DNA from: Ipomoea triloba
Lineage: Eukaryota; Streptophyta; Magnoliopsida; Solanales; Convolvulaceae
Direction of reading: 5' to 3'
Assembly: GCF_003576645.1 (NCBI RefSeq)
Contig: NC_044922.1
Span: 2,350,119-2,414,118, forward strand
Length of the DNA stretch: 64,000 nucleotides
In this document: positions 1-11,900 of the stretch, piece after piece
Numbering within the stretch: the first letter of the stretch is position 1
How the letters are laid out: the number at the start of each line of letters is the position of its first letter
The notes under the pieces: model-generated
What the model saw: the letters and a program-made list of their open reading frames with translations, nothing else
Database searches by the model: none
What the model was told of the DNA's origin: nothing
Program-made: the position numbers and the translations under genes

Positions 1-946
1 CATACGAATACATATAACCGAGTGAAATTTACCACATCATCGTCAAAGGATCACAATAAGGTAAACCAATCTAAATTATTTATAACTGACCGACTAAAGT
101 CAAGAAAAATTAATAGGTCGCTCGGGTCGAACAGATTAATTTTATCTTATAGTTTATGAAGAATGTTTTTATTGAAAATATAATTTTGACTTGTTTCTTA
201 CTGAAATAAGTAATTGTTGTATTTTCTTAAAATGGATTTGGTTTAGAGCTGAGATTCAACAAGTTTTACTACATGAATTCCTAATATTTACTTTTTGATA
301 AATTATCTTCATTCAGTGAGTCTTAATGAAAATGTCTAATTGTCTACATTAAAAGTTTAAGTGAGAGGATAGAAGTTAGGAGTAGAATTAGAGAATCCAA
401 TTAGAATTTTTCATCAGTAAGTTGAGAAAGTAATTATGAACAGATACTACATTGTAACAGAGTCAGTAGTACTAAAAAAAAAATAGAAATTTTCAGATTC
501 AACCGAGTAGGAGTTGGAGAGATGTTGGATTCATGACAACCGTTACGAATCAAAAAGTGACATTCAAATAACTAAATTGCGTAGCGGATATGCGGTGTAG
601 TTTGCCAGGAAGACAAAGCCACCTGACACCTTGGAGTTTGAGAAGCAGTTAAGGTGATTTGTTTACGTTTGCTGGATACTCTATCTAATGACCCTTTAAT
701 ATACTAAAATAAATATGAGTAAATGATCCACCTTACAATGCATGTCATGATGTACGGTATAATTTGCGAAATTCTGCTTGTGAAGCCACATAACTTTATT
801 CATATATGAGAATATAACAGAAATTGATTCTTCAGAAGGTAGAGAAAAAAAAGAAAAGAAAAAGCCTAATTAAGAAATAAATTTTATTCAAAAAAAAAAA
901 GGCACATTTTTATGTGGCTGCAACTTGGGGTACATTTTGGATTTAA
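1..946. other. intergenic, AT-rich, one SINE fragment
   Basis: No coding signal was recognised. The stretch is AT-rich with several A runs. Its one interpretable item is the 3' fragment of a SINE at 414-483, listed separately. The part just before 946 would be the 3' untranslated region of the thionin-like gene, which is read on the minus strand. Confidence 0.6.
414..483 (+). repeat. SINE-B 3' fragment with target-site duplication
   Basis: A 5'-truncated copy of the SINE family called SINE-B here. It matches the 3' halves of the copies at 3001-3145 and 10322-10439: a segment around ATGAACAGATACTACATTG, then AGTAGTACT, then an A-rich tail. It lies between near-identical 12-bp repeats (402-413 and 484-495, one mismatch) that look like a target-site duplication. 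Family membership is read from the sequence; retroposition by LINE machinery is inferred from the A-tail, the 5' truncation and the target duplication. Confidence 0.6.
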
Positions 947-2136
947 TCAAATTCTAGGGATCGGAGTTGAAGTGCATTTCTCATTTTTGCAGCTGGATAT
1001 ACAGCTATCCTGTTTCTCTTCATCTGCAGTAATAAAATAAATAAATAAATAAAATCAGTTAATTATATTAAATATTTTTATGACATATATACATACAACA
1101 TTTAAGCAATTTGTATGCATTAATCCTAACAGCATGCACATAGGTAATGACATAGATAACTACCTTTTTTTTGAAAAGTATGGAGATTGAAACGGTTAAA
1201 GTAATGACAATAAAAGTAAAACATTTGAATTGACCAATCGTATTATTTTTATTAGACATAATTTTAATATGAGAGAGGTAAACTACTTCAAATCAATCTA
1301 ACTACAATTCATTACTCCACCATTCATGCAATGATTCGATCTACTAATTTTAAAATGTAAGTAAAAATTTAGCATAGTTATTCATACAGAAAATATAAAT
1401 AAATTATATATCAAAATGCATGGTTCATCGACTATAGTGATTTCATCACTCTACTCCTCAATTTGTGAGTTTTTGATCAAATTTTTACTTATTTTAGTCA
1501 TTTAAACAAATAAGATAAGTACAAATTTGATAGTTAATGATTCTCCAATAATTTTATTTTTGCACAAGATTTTAGGAAGCAATGGAATAGAAAAAAAAAA
1601 AAAAAAGAAATAGTAATAAATGATGACGACCACCCTCAAAGCACTCACTGAGTGCTACTTGTGCGCTTACCAGCTGAATTTATTTCTTTTTAATTATATT
1701 GTGGGACGCACAGCATGAGACTAAAAAACTTGAGTCTCATGCAAAAACACTTCATATTCTCTGTTTTCCTTTTCTCATTTCCACATCACTCATTTTGTCT
1801 CAAGTATCACATTAGTGAATCAAATCAAATGCATAAAAAGGAGAGAAGATTAATGATACCATTGTTGTTGCGGCTGCTTTGATTAGACACGCATTGGTTA
1901 AGACAGTCGAGGGTACAATGGAAGACCGGACGCGTCGGGATCGGCGGATTATCGCAGTGCACCGGGCAGAATTTCAGGCACGCCGGGGCTGCCACTCCGG
2001 CCACCCTACATTCCCTCAGGCACATCGCGATGCACCCCAGTTTCGCGAAGTTTGCGGAAGCGGTCGGCGCCGCCGGCAACACAATCACCCAGGCCACCGC
2101 CGCCGCCGCAATTAGCTTCAACATTTTTCCCGCCAT
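947..2136 (-). CDS. thionin-like secreted Cys-rich protein
   Basis: Two exons join cleanly. Exon 1 is 2136-1860, ending before a GTATCA donor. Exon 2 is 1023-947, after an AT-rich tract and ACTGCAG. The product is 117 aa. Residues 1-28 are a signal peptide (MAGKMLKLIAAAAVAWVIVL, then small residues). The mature part holds 12 cysteines in four groups of three: CIAMCLREC, CLKFCPVHC, CTLDCLNQC and, encoded by exon 2, CISSCKNEKC. This spacing resembles the plant thionin-like families of small secreted proteins, often linked to defence or reproductive tissue; activity cannot be told from sequence. Reading through the intron would lose the last Cys group and give a false 103-aa product. A TATA box lies about 80 bp upstream. 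Family assignment is moderate and the gene model strong. Confidence 0.75.
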
Positions 2137-2214
2137 GCCGATCGATAGATGTCTTTTCTTCAGTTTGGGTTTGTTTGTTGAGAGTTGAGGGAAAATGGGG
2201 ATTGGGAGCTGAGG

Positions 2215-2221
2215 TTTTATA
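2215..2221 (-). promoter_or_regulatory. TATA box of thionin-like gene
   Basis: TATAAAA on the minus strand, about 80 bp upstream of the ATG at 2136, is at a plausible distance for a short 5' untranslated region. Confidence 0.55.
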
Positions 2222-2599
2222 GGGACAGGTTATGGTGTCGTAATCTTGGTTGGATTGATTTAGGTTGTTCATTTGGATGATATATGCATATATGTTGAAG
2301 AAGGTTAAGTATGGTTCGTTTTATTCCATTATTTCTTGATGTATCATGTAAAGTGCAACTGATGGTAGCTGGTTAACAAAATATTAACACGTAAATGATG
2401 GGGCAATTAATAAATGATACTTGTAATTAAAGGGGTCAAATTGGTATTTTGAACCACCTACTTGTACCTTTGAGATTTCTGTTACGCAATGAAAGTTTGT
2501 GTTGATTTAAAAAAAAAGGTGATCAAACGAGTTAAATTTTATAAGGTTGTACCTTGCACTCAAAGGGGTGGGGTCAAATAAGTAAAATATAATGCGTTA

Positions 2600-2820
2600 G
2601 AGCATCCTCAACATTTGTAGTTTTTGAAAAAAAAAAAAAAATCAGATGTGCGTAATTTGTCTAGCACGTGCAAACAAGGCCCCCCTTCTTCCTCCTCACC
2701 CCAGCACGTGCGGCCAAGACGCCACTTCTTCCTTCTCACCTCATTTCCCCTCTCTCGTCCACAGTTTACATCAGTCACTCATCCTCAAAAACTTACCAAA
2801 AACCACTAATGTGAGTACCC
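2600..2820. mobile_element. degenerate Tourist-like MITE
   Basis: Starts GAGCATCCTCAACAT just after TTA (2597-2599) and ends in a degenerate inverted match before TTA (2821-2823). The TTA target duplication and GAGCATC terminus fit PIF/Harbinger (Tourist-like) MITEs. The same family appears, better preserved, at 56853-57149, and both share an internal A-run followed by ATCAG. Two G-box-like CACGTG motifs lie inside. The right terminus is weak, so the exact end is uncertain. Confidence 0.45.
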
Positions 2821-3080
2821 TTAATACTCAATTTAAGCTTGACTATAATAGTTTCTCTCAATTTAATTTTTTTTTTCTTGAATACTACTAACTCTATTAC
2901 AATGTACTATCTGTTCATAACTATTTTCTCAACCTATTGAAGCACAAGAGTTAATACTCAATTTAAGCTTGACTATAATAGTTTCTCTCAATTTAATTTT
3001 TTTTTTCTTGAATACTACTAACTCTATTACAATGTCCTATCTGTTCATAACTATTTTCTCAACCTATTGAAGCACAAGAG
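2821..3080. repeat. 130-bp tandem duplication (2 copies)
   Basis: Units 2821-2950 and 2951-3080 are nearly identical (one A/C difference seen, TGTACTATC against TGTCCTATC). Each unit contains flank, the SINE-B target site and the 3' end of SINE-B. The duplication therefore happened after the SINE inserted. It is copied again at 4118-4377 in the long repeat. Confidence 0.85.
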
Positions 3081-3145
3081 TCAGTATTGCCTACACTGAG
3101 GCTCGAACCCACAACCTCCCGTATAAAGGGAAGGGTTTGATGCCA
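3001..3145 (-). mobile_element. SINE-B, near-complete copy
   Basis: On the minus strand it has a Pol III box B-like GGTTCGAGCC, then a body ending TTAGTAGTATTCAAG and an A tail. It is flanked by CTCAATTTAATTTT at 2987-3000 and 3146-3159, a 14-bp target-site duplication. A recognisable box A is lacking, so the 5' head may be truncated. The same insertion is present at 4298-4442 because of the 1,296-bp repeat. Confidence 0.65.
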
Positions 3146-3630
3146 CTCAATTTAATTTTAAAAATTCACGACAAGAATTAAGTTGGATATCAATTTAAAA
3201 TATAATTTTCGTACTTGAAAATCATAACTCCAATTCTTACCAAACACTCTATTAACCATTATACAATATGTTTTTAGTACGCTTTATTGTTCTTATATAG
3301 TTTACAAATTCCTACACAAAATTAAAACTCCCAAGCACACTCTCAGGTTGTGGCTAGGTATTAAAAAAAAAAAAAAAAAGGAGTTGCACCCTAGAGTCTA
3401 TGAAAGTAAAATTTGGTCGTTTTATAATACTCAATAGAGGTTAAAAACATAACTTTGAATAAATAATCCATTTAACATTCAACAGAAACAGCACCAAACA
3501 CAGTATATTCCCTTTCTGAAGTTTTTCAAGCCTTAACAAGCTATCCTCTACAAAAATTTTGCTCAACCAGGAAGAACGAAGGCGGGGGAGATTGCGATTG
3601 TTTTTCGATTTGAGAAGCTGCACTTCAACC

Positions 3631-3985
3631 TTAAATCTTGATATGGAAGTAATCGGCGTCAAAATGATGTAATCTCACATACCCATCTTCACCACCACTC
3701 GCAAAACTATAGGCAAACCACAAGATTATATCAAAATCTGTCTAAATCTAAATTATAAAAGCAAATAAGCTCAACCACTGAAGTCCTAAACCGCTAATTA
3801 AGGTTAAAACAGATACCTGGAGGGTAGTTTAACATAAGTATAAATATTTCAACAGAAGTAATGGCTAGTATGTTCATGTAATAAATAAATAGAACAAAAT
3901 ATTACCTTTTCCCATCAGGGTTGAAAGCCAAAGCATTAATTGGTCCAAAGTGCCCTTTGACGCCACCGATTTCTTCTTGAAGAAT
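3631..3985 (-). pseudogene. second copy of eIF3i exons 7-8 (probable assembly artefact)
   Basis: Exon 7 (3985-3906) and terminal exon 8 (3706-3631) of the eIF3i gene occur here exactly as at 5282-4928. No other eIF3i exon accompanies them, because the 1,296-bp repeat ends inside intron 6. If the repeat is real, this is a dead 3' fragment downstream of the true gene. If it is an unmerged contig overlap, it does not exist in the genome. Confidence 0.85.
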
Positions 3986-4116
3986 CTAGGAAACACAGGA
4001 AAGAACATATTTTCAACACGTGCTTGATATTTGATACCCGAGGAACTAACAAAACCACCAGTATGTTACTCTAGGTAGGCGGCCTCAGGTTTAATACCAA
4101 CCCCACAATTGTATCA

Positions 4117-4117
4117 N
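4117..4117. other. single N (contig join)
   Basis: One undetermined base exactly between the two copies of the 1,296-bp repeat, consistent with scaffold joining. Confidence 0.9.
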
Positions 4118-5413
4118 TTAATACTCAATTTAAGCTTGACTATAATAGTTTCTCTCAATTTAATTTTTTTTTTCTTGAATACTACTAACTCTATTACAAT
4201 GTACTATCTGTTCATAACTATTTTCTCAACCTATTGAAGCACAAGAGTTAATACTCAATTTAAGCTTGACTATAATAGTTTCTCTCAATTTAATTTTTTT
4301 TTTCTTGAATACTACTAACTCTATTACAATGTCCTATCTGTTCATAACTATTTTCTCAACCTATTGAAGCACAAGAGTCAGTATTGCCTACACTGAGGCT
4401 CGAACCCACAACCTCCCGTATAAAGGGAAGGGTTTGATGCCACTCAATTTAATTTTAAAAATTCACGACAAGAATTAAGTTGGATATCAATTTAAAATAT
4501 AATTTTCGTACTTGAAAATCATAACTCCAATTCTTACCAAACACTCTATTAACCATTATACAATATGTTTTTAGTACGCTTTATTGTTCTTATATAGTTT
4601 ACAAATTCCTACACAAAATTAAAACTCCCAAGCACACTCTCAGGTTGTGGCTAGGTATTAAAAAAAAAAAAAAAAAGGAGTTGCACCCTAGAGTCTATGA
4701 AAGTAAAATTTGGTCGTTTTATAATACTCAATAGAGGTTAAAAACATAACTTTGAATAAATAATCCATTTAACATTCAACAGAAACAGCACCAAACACAG
4801 TATATTCCCTTTCTGAAGTTTTTCAAGCCTTAACAAGCTATCCTCTACAAAAATTTTGCTCAACCAGGAAGAACGAAGGCGGGGGAGATTGCGATTGTTT
4901 TTCGATTTGAGAAGCTGCACTTCAACCTTAAATCTTGATATGGAAGTAATCGGCGTCAAAATGATGTAATCTCACATACCCATCTTCACCACCACTCGCA
5001 AAACTATAGGCAAACCACAAGATTATATCAAAATCTGTCTAAATCTAAATTATAAAAGCAAATAAGCTCAACCACTGAAGTCCTAAACCGCTAATTAAGG
5101 TTAAAACAGATACCTGGAGGGTAGTTTAACATAAGTATAAATATTTCAACAGAAGTAATGGCTAGTATGTTCATGTAATAAATAAATAGAACAAAATATT
5201 ACCTTTTCCCATCAGGGTTGAAAGCCAAAGCATTAATTGGTCCAAAGTGCCCTTTGACGCCACCGATTTCTTCTTGAAGAATCTAGGAAACACAGGAAAG
5301 AACATATTTTCAACACGTGCTTGATATTTGATACCCGAGGAACTAACAAAACCACCAGTATGTTACTCTAGGTAGGCGGCCTCAGGTTTAATACCAACCC
5401 CACAATTGTATCA
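4118..5413. repeat. exact 1,296-bp direct repeat, copy 2
   Basis: Same sequence as 2821-4116. This copy is continuous with exons 1-6 of the eIF3i gene, so its exons 7-8 are the ones used in the gene model. Confidence 0.9.
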
Positions 5414-7694
5414 AAAGGGGAACTATCAAAACAATCAATATATGTATATAACGCTATATATTTCTTACCTTATCAAAGAATTTAGCCTCAAACTTCCCAG
5501 CACGATGGTCAGTGGTTGTTACAGCAGATGCATCTTGACCACCTCCAAGCACAATCTAAATAGCAATGAAAACGCATTAAATATGAACGCATACCTCATA
5601 TGATGATTGTATCTCATGCATAGCGAAATTATTATAACGTTGCCAATTCCCTAGGAAAGGTTAAAACTTTGACTTGCCACTTGTTAATATTTGCTGTTAT
5701 AGTTACACCAACACTCCGAAGAATAAAGAAAGCTAGTAAGTTAATGTCAATTCAGTTTAATTGTTCCCTTTCTGTTCCAAAAATTCCGTAATGCTAGGAC
5801 AATATCAGACATAATTCAGAGATTTTCTCAAGTTAAGAGTTAATGATTTCTACCAGTCACCAGCCATGTCTGTATTTGTGTTCAGTTTCCAAATTTTCAT
5901 ATTTATTATAACTTCTTTAGACTAGCAACAATAACCAAGCTTACATTTTCAACATTTACAGAAAAAGGCAGCATGTAAGGCATGATACATAAAAATGGAG
6001 AAAATTTTGTTATGAGTAACAAACAATATGAATATTGCACAAAGATTTTGTGATAAGTAAATGACAGAAGGAAAAACAGCACAAAGATTTTTTTATTTTT
6101 TTTTAGGACAACAATGAACAAAGACTAAGTTAAGATTAGTGGTGTGTTTTACATACATGATCCAACAGCGGTGACATTGTAACTGCATTCACTGGGCGCT
6201 CAGTCACATATGTCTTAAGAAGTGTCAAGGTTCTGATATCCCAAAGCTGGCATTTATATAAATATATATTAGTCATCAGTAGGAAAAGAGAGAGAGAGAA
6301 CACATAAAAAGCACAGGGAGAGAAACAGTGACTCGGATTAGAGGGTTGATGGCCAAGTTACCTTTGCTGATTTATCCAAAGAACCTGTTATAAAGTGTGA
6401 TCCATCAATGGATTTTGCCAGAGAAGTAATCCCCTTCTTGTGACCAGATTCCTTGTCAGACTCCTTAAGTAGTTTTCCAGTCTGTCAATTTTTTAAAGGA
6501 AATAAAAACTTCTGGCTTCAAGTGAACTAGTAAAGCCATCTTTGGCAATTCAAATGAAAGGAAAAATATTTCCAACAAGTGCCTACAAACTCAGCATAAA
6601 ACAACTGGAAAACCAAGCAAGTACTTGGAGAAGCTAAAATTCTACTTCTAGAGTTCACACCACACCCTTTCCTCATAAAACAATATACTAAACATACCTC
6701 AGCATCCCAGATGCGAAGAACAGAATCTTCACCACCGCTTATAATTGTCTTATTCAAAGGTCCCCAAACAGCTCTATTGATCCTTCCCTGGTGGCCCTTC
6801 ATGATAAGCACAGATTCACCCGTTTCTGAAATAGAAATAGATGGTTATTTAGCCGTTGATGATCAGTAAAATCATCATTTGACTAATGGCAGCTGAGTGT
6901 TTAAAAAAAAAAGGCACAAAGAAGAACTAAATGCACATGTTGGATGCATAATCAAAACCATAGATGTGTCACCAAAACATCACAAAACTCTTCATATGGA
7001 GAAATATATTATTCATTATTCCCAAAATATATTGTTTAAACATGACAATCTAAATTTCAGAAACTTGAACACCAAAAAAATGCACAAAACTTACGGTCTT
7101 CAGGATCGCTAGCAATTCTCTTTACGTGGATAGCAGAAGGCAGCCCCATGAACGGATCAGTGGTCATGACTGCAAGCTTATCCCCAACAGCAAAGTCCAC
7201 AGACCTTCCGGGAGAGTCAAAGTTGAAAGTGAACAGCTGAGTGCCCGTCTTAACATCCCAGAGCTTAGCCGTCTGGTCCGCACTTCCAGTTATTAACCTA
7301 CTTGAATCCCCTGTACACAAAATCAAAACCCTAGTAAATCATCCAACCAATTTGTTAGGCTTCAGCTCTTCCTCTCCTCCCTCCCGCCAAATATACAGCT
7401 CATGAAGTTTATACGATGAATCACGATAGAAACACAAACGTTCCGGCATAACCGCATTCCGTTACGAAACTATGCAATCTAAGAGAGTAAGCAGGGAAAA
7501 GAGGCTATACGAGAGATGTCGCAGCACCAAACGGCGCCGTTATGGCCGCGGTAAGTTCCGAGGCGCTCGCCGTTGTCGGCGAACCAGACGGTTGGGTTGT
7601 GGTCCTTGGCGCAGGAGAAGAGCAGATCTCCTTCCCGGTTGTACTTGAGGAAAGTGAGCGGCCTCTCGTGGCCTTTCATCAATATCGGCCTCAT
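4928..7694 (-). CDS. TIF3I1: eukaryotic translation initiation factor 3 subunit I (WD40)
   Basis: Eight exons: 7694-7511, 7310-7095, 6825-6698, 6481-6362, 6246-6157, 5555-5469, 5282-5203 and 5003-4928. All have GT-AG borders and compatible phases, giving 326 aa, about the family length (near 328). The protein starts [19 protein letters not shown] and carries serial WD40 repeats, seen as [34 protein letters not shown] and [14 protein letters not shown]. These make the beta-propeller that sits in the eIF3 b-i-g module on the 40S subunit. An in-frame ATG nine codons upstream (7721) is not used in family members, so I start at 7694. No signal peptide or membrane segment is present, so the product is cytosolic. 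The last two exons recur beyond an N at 4117. Confidence 0.96.
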
Positions 7695-8953
7695 CTTCTT
7701 ACTTTGATTGCGAGTCTGCAAATTCTTCTGATTTCCAGAAAGTTTGATTGGACGGGAGAGATAGAACAGAAAAACCCTAACTGCAGTTCTACCTCACCGC
7801 TAGAAGAAGAAAGATGGAAGACGAAAATAGAAAGATATTCGGATCCGGTTTCGGGTTGTGCCGGCCTTGACCCGGTAAATCCTTTGGGTTACACTTTTTG
7901 GATGCAAGCCCAGTATCCCACAATCAACCCATAAGAAATATCTGGCAATTTATATCGTGGACCAGGGTTCACAGTATTCTGTGGACCCTGATCCAATACA
8001 CAAAATTTAACCTCATAATGTACAAAATTTGTCTTCAATGTAATTTTTAAAAAAAAAATGTTAATTTTTTTTTTTACAATAAAAAAGTTAATTTAAAGAA
8101 AAATTGCACTTTTCGACCTTAAATTATAGGATAATTATAGAATTCGTCTAAGTGTTGGTCATACTCACTTTTTGTCTCTAAGTTATAATTGAAGTTACAC
8201 TTTTTGTTCCTTTACAAATAAAACATTAGGGACAAAATTTGCAATTTTAGAATAACTCATGAACGAAAAGTGAGCACGAAAGGATGAAAAGTGTGATGCT
8301 AATAATAACTTAGAGACAAAAAGTAAGCATGACCAATACTCATAAACGAATTTTACAATTATCCTATAATGTAGAGACTGCAATTTTCCCTTAATTTAAA
8401 CTATTGAGAGTGTGATGGATGGTGGGAGTGGTAGAAGTGGTGGTGGCGACGACAACGGTTAGGATGATTGGTTATTCCATTGTTGCCAACGGAAAATGAC
8501 TTCCTCTCAAATAAGGAGAAGTCATTTTCCTAAAAATATTAACTATTTTCCATTGATCCGTCCATTGTTTTCTATTAACTTTAAATTTTCTTTGTTATCA
8601 AACACTGAAAACTCAAAAAATGATTCACATAAATTATTTTATGGATTTTCAAATACACCCCAAGTGTTCAAATCACCGAACTTTTCATGACTATTTTTTG
8701 TGACTGAATCTTGGTCCATCATACCATTTGTGTTAGTAAAGAGTAAAGACTAAAATAAAAAGAAAAGGTACACATAATATTACTCAATTTTCCTTAATAA
8801 AACGTGGGAAAATCAAGAAGCAAACAAGTACATAGTAGATAATGTAATGTCTCAATTGACTAGGTGGGAACACTTTGTTCCTTCAATTTATTGTCCCATT
8901 TGGACAATATATACAATTGTGCGAAGAGGAAATAGAATCATGAACTCGAGGTT
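7695..8953. other. intergenic between eIF3i and endoglucanase
   Basis: The first about 150 bases are the eIF3i 5' region. A short fragment with GTGGACC termini lies at 7945-8000. A fold-back element lies at 8098-8390 and a short hairpin at 8491-8530 (arms GGAAAATGACTTC). No gene was recognised. Confidence 0.6.
8098..8390. mobile_element. fold-back MITE with 9-10 bp target duplication
   Basis: The ends are inverted (GAAAAATTGCA against GGGAAAATTGCAG), and much of the interior is also inverted-repeat: the TTATAGGATAATTATAGAATTCG region pairs with CGAATTTTACAATTATCCTATAA. TTAATTTAAA at 8088-8097 and 8391-8400 flanks it directly. The length of the target duplication suggests a Mutator-type transposase acted on it. 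It contains no transposase gene. Confidence 0.7.
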
Positions 8954-11900
8954 TTAACTGTCCTTGTTCCCAGCAAAGTATGCTAGAGGTCCAACAATGG
9001 CGGCATTGATGTACGTCGTAGGCTCCGAATGGCTGTAATCCGTCCGTTGATCCGCGAAGAAATCGTTTTGATTCGGGCCACCCACTATGGCTCCCACCAA
9101 AATATTCGGGTTAGCGTTTGGTGTGAAATAAAAAGGTGAAAACCCGCCCTCACAGTTGAAAGAACGAGGATGAATGGTCATGGATGGTAAGGACGACCCT
9201 CTGTGGTGAATCCTTCTAGGGTAATTCGTTCCGTATCCTACCATGTATGACATGCTCATCGGATTTTCTCCCAGAATATAATCCACCTAATAATATTCAG
9301 ATAGTTAATAAATAATAATAATCAAGACAACAATTGAAAATTTGGATTAAAATAAACATGTCCCGAAAGAGGTGACTGAGTGCATTATTCACTCTTGCCA
9401 ACACCCCTTGTACCCGTGCACAGGGTTTTCCTAGTGTGGTTTACTTTTATTGTGTGATTTATGGACTATTACACAAGAGCGAGATTTACTGCACACCATT
9501 GAATAATGGTTGCGGGTTTCCCCTATCGCGCGAAAAATAAAATAAATATGCATGAAGTATTAACCTGTCTTTTTGCGAGGCTTCGTAGAGTGTCATGAGT
9601 AATTAAGAGGTTCCCACATTTGAAATTTCGTTTTGTGAATGCCATGTACTTGGCATAGGTTGTGATCAAGAATGTATTGGTTGTCACATACTGGAGATTA
9701 TCTTCGGGCAACTTGTACATTAGGCCACCTACATTGTGTCATATAATAAAAAACGTAATATATTGCACGAAAACTTCGCTTTTAAAAGAAATAAATGAGA
9801 CATTTTACCATAACAGAGACACGTGAAAAATCAAATCATCATACATGACTCTCTATTAAAGGTGACCTTATCTAATTCGCCCCGAGCTTCCATAGAGGCA
9901 TAGAGGAGGACTACAACCAACACTATAATATAAGAATGGAAAGCTAAAGTGTGCATAAGTGATATTGTTACCTTTTGTATATTGTATGGAAGAGTAAGGA
10001 TTATTAGGGAGAATTTTGCACATGAAATCCTCAGCATGCTGTCTGTACTGGTCAAATCTTTTATCATTTCCAATCACTGCCCTCTGAAAAAAATAAAAGT
10101 TTATCATGATTAAAGGTGCAAATGTGTAATTTTCCAACATGGATACTCAATTGTTTCAAGGTACTAAAGTGATGCAAGCTGTCACGACTTTAGCCCCAAA
10201 GACTTTAACACCTTGACGCGATAATGGTAAATCACGATAACTTAGTAGTCTTTTAAACAGAAGGACAAATGTTAGTACTACAAGGAGCTCATTATATTGG
10301 ACGAAACGTCACACTGCGACTGTTTTTTTTTTTTTGAGTACTATTGACCATGTTACATATAGTATCTGTTCATATAACTCAACTTATTGAAGTTCAACAA
10401 GCCAATATCGACTCCACTGAGGCTCGAACCCCCCCATTTCGCACTGCCACTATTAGGGGTTGAGTCTATTGCACAGGGTTTTTCCTAATGCAATTTACCT
10501 TTTCATGTGCCATTCTTGAGTAGTGATTGCGAGTTTCTCTCATCACCAAACAAACAAATATATATATATATGTATATATGTATATATTGTTGTTTTTACA
10601 ATCTTACCCTTGACAGGAGAACATAGGCCCCAGAGAATTTGTTGTCCCAGCTAAATAGGTCTGGCAAATCATTGGCTCCGAGGGAGTTGATGAAGTTGTA
10701 ATATGAAACGTCGTTTGTTGCTCTTAGTAACCATGCTGCTCCCCACAATAACTCATCCTGCAAAACAAATTAAAATTTTCATCATATTCTTATTGCGAGA
10801 TAAGACTAGTTCAGTTAACTTTCGGTCAAACTATTTATGTTTAAGGTAGTGAAACTCATTTCTTGTTATTCAATAATGCAACTTATCTCACATTAATCTT
10901 TACACTACATATACGTACTTATCTCAAATGGCAATTACGACTCAAGAGTGTAATGGCAGGCCCTTTTTGCTATAAGAAGTCACCAAGTTAACAGCCGAAA
11001 CAATTTGACTATGTTGCCCCTACCTTGTTTTATAGACTATATAAGTCAATTCTAATCCTAGTTGAACATGGGATTTGTACCACTAACCCAAAACTATAAC
11101 CAAACCAAAATCAAGACCAATGTCACTAGACTATTAGGAATGGTTCAATGCAACTAAAAATGGTAAAATTTCTGCAAAAAATTTCACAGGCCAAACAGTA
11201 CCTTGTACCCAGAATACGAGCAATAGAAAGGGCAAACAGCAGAGCCAAGAGAATCACTATAAGAGCCTCTATACTGAACAGCAAACCGGAAAACTTTCAC
11301 CGCGTTTCCAAGAAGCTTCCGGGCATACTCCGGGTCGACCCGCCGGAAAACCAAGGAGGCGGCGGCCAACGCGGCCGCCATTTCTCCGGCCACGTCGGAG
11401 CCCGGTTTACCGGGAGACACCCAGTAGACGCTGCGGACGGTGTCCATGTCCTCGGGGCGTTCCCAGCACTTGTGGTCGGCGTTGGGGTCGCCGACGCCGA
11501 CGAAGAGCTTCCCCGGCGCGCCATTGGCGCACTTGAGGAAATAGTCGGTGGCCCAGCGGATGGCCTCCCGCGTGGCTTCCAGCTGCGGCCCCAATCTCCG
11601 GCCGTACTCCAGCGCCCCCCAGGAGAGTAGTGTGGTGGTGTAGGCCATCGGAAAGTTGAACTTCACGTTGTCGCCGGCGTCGTAGTATCCTCCACTCAAA
11701 TCCACCTGCCACATTCATCATTCTCTAGTCAAGTTAGTCAAATTAGTTAAGTTATTAATTTGATAAGTGGTAACTATGAGCTTGTAAATTTGACTATCAA
11801 TCTGTTATTACGTGACATTTTATATCAACTATGGATAACATGGTCTTTCTTAATTTGAATTGATTAAACTGTTTTACCTCATTTTGTCAAATAACTTAGA

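Larger units (their letters stand above)
2821..4116. repeat. exact 1,296-bp direct repeat, copy 1
   Basis: This block is repeated at 4118-5413 with no difference I could see, and the two copies are separated only by a single N at 4117. Identical intronic and intergenic DNA next to a lone N is the usual mark of two contigs whose overlapping ends were joined without merging. A very recent true tandem duplication is the alternative. The copy carries exons 7 and 8 of the eIF3i gene. Confidence 0.9.

Noticed and set aside
7542..7934. 130-codon plus-strand frame at eIF3i exon 1
   Set aside because: Overlaps exon 1 of eIF3i in antisense and has no recognisable family.
11148..11630. 160-codon plus-strand frame across GH9 exon 2
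   Set aside because: Antisense shadow of a GC-rich exon that encodes conserved GH9 motifs on the minus strand.
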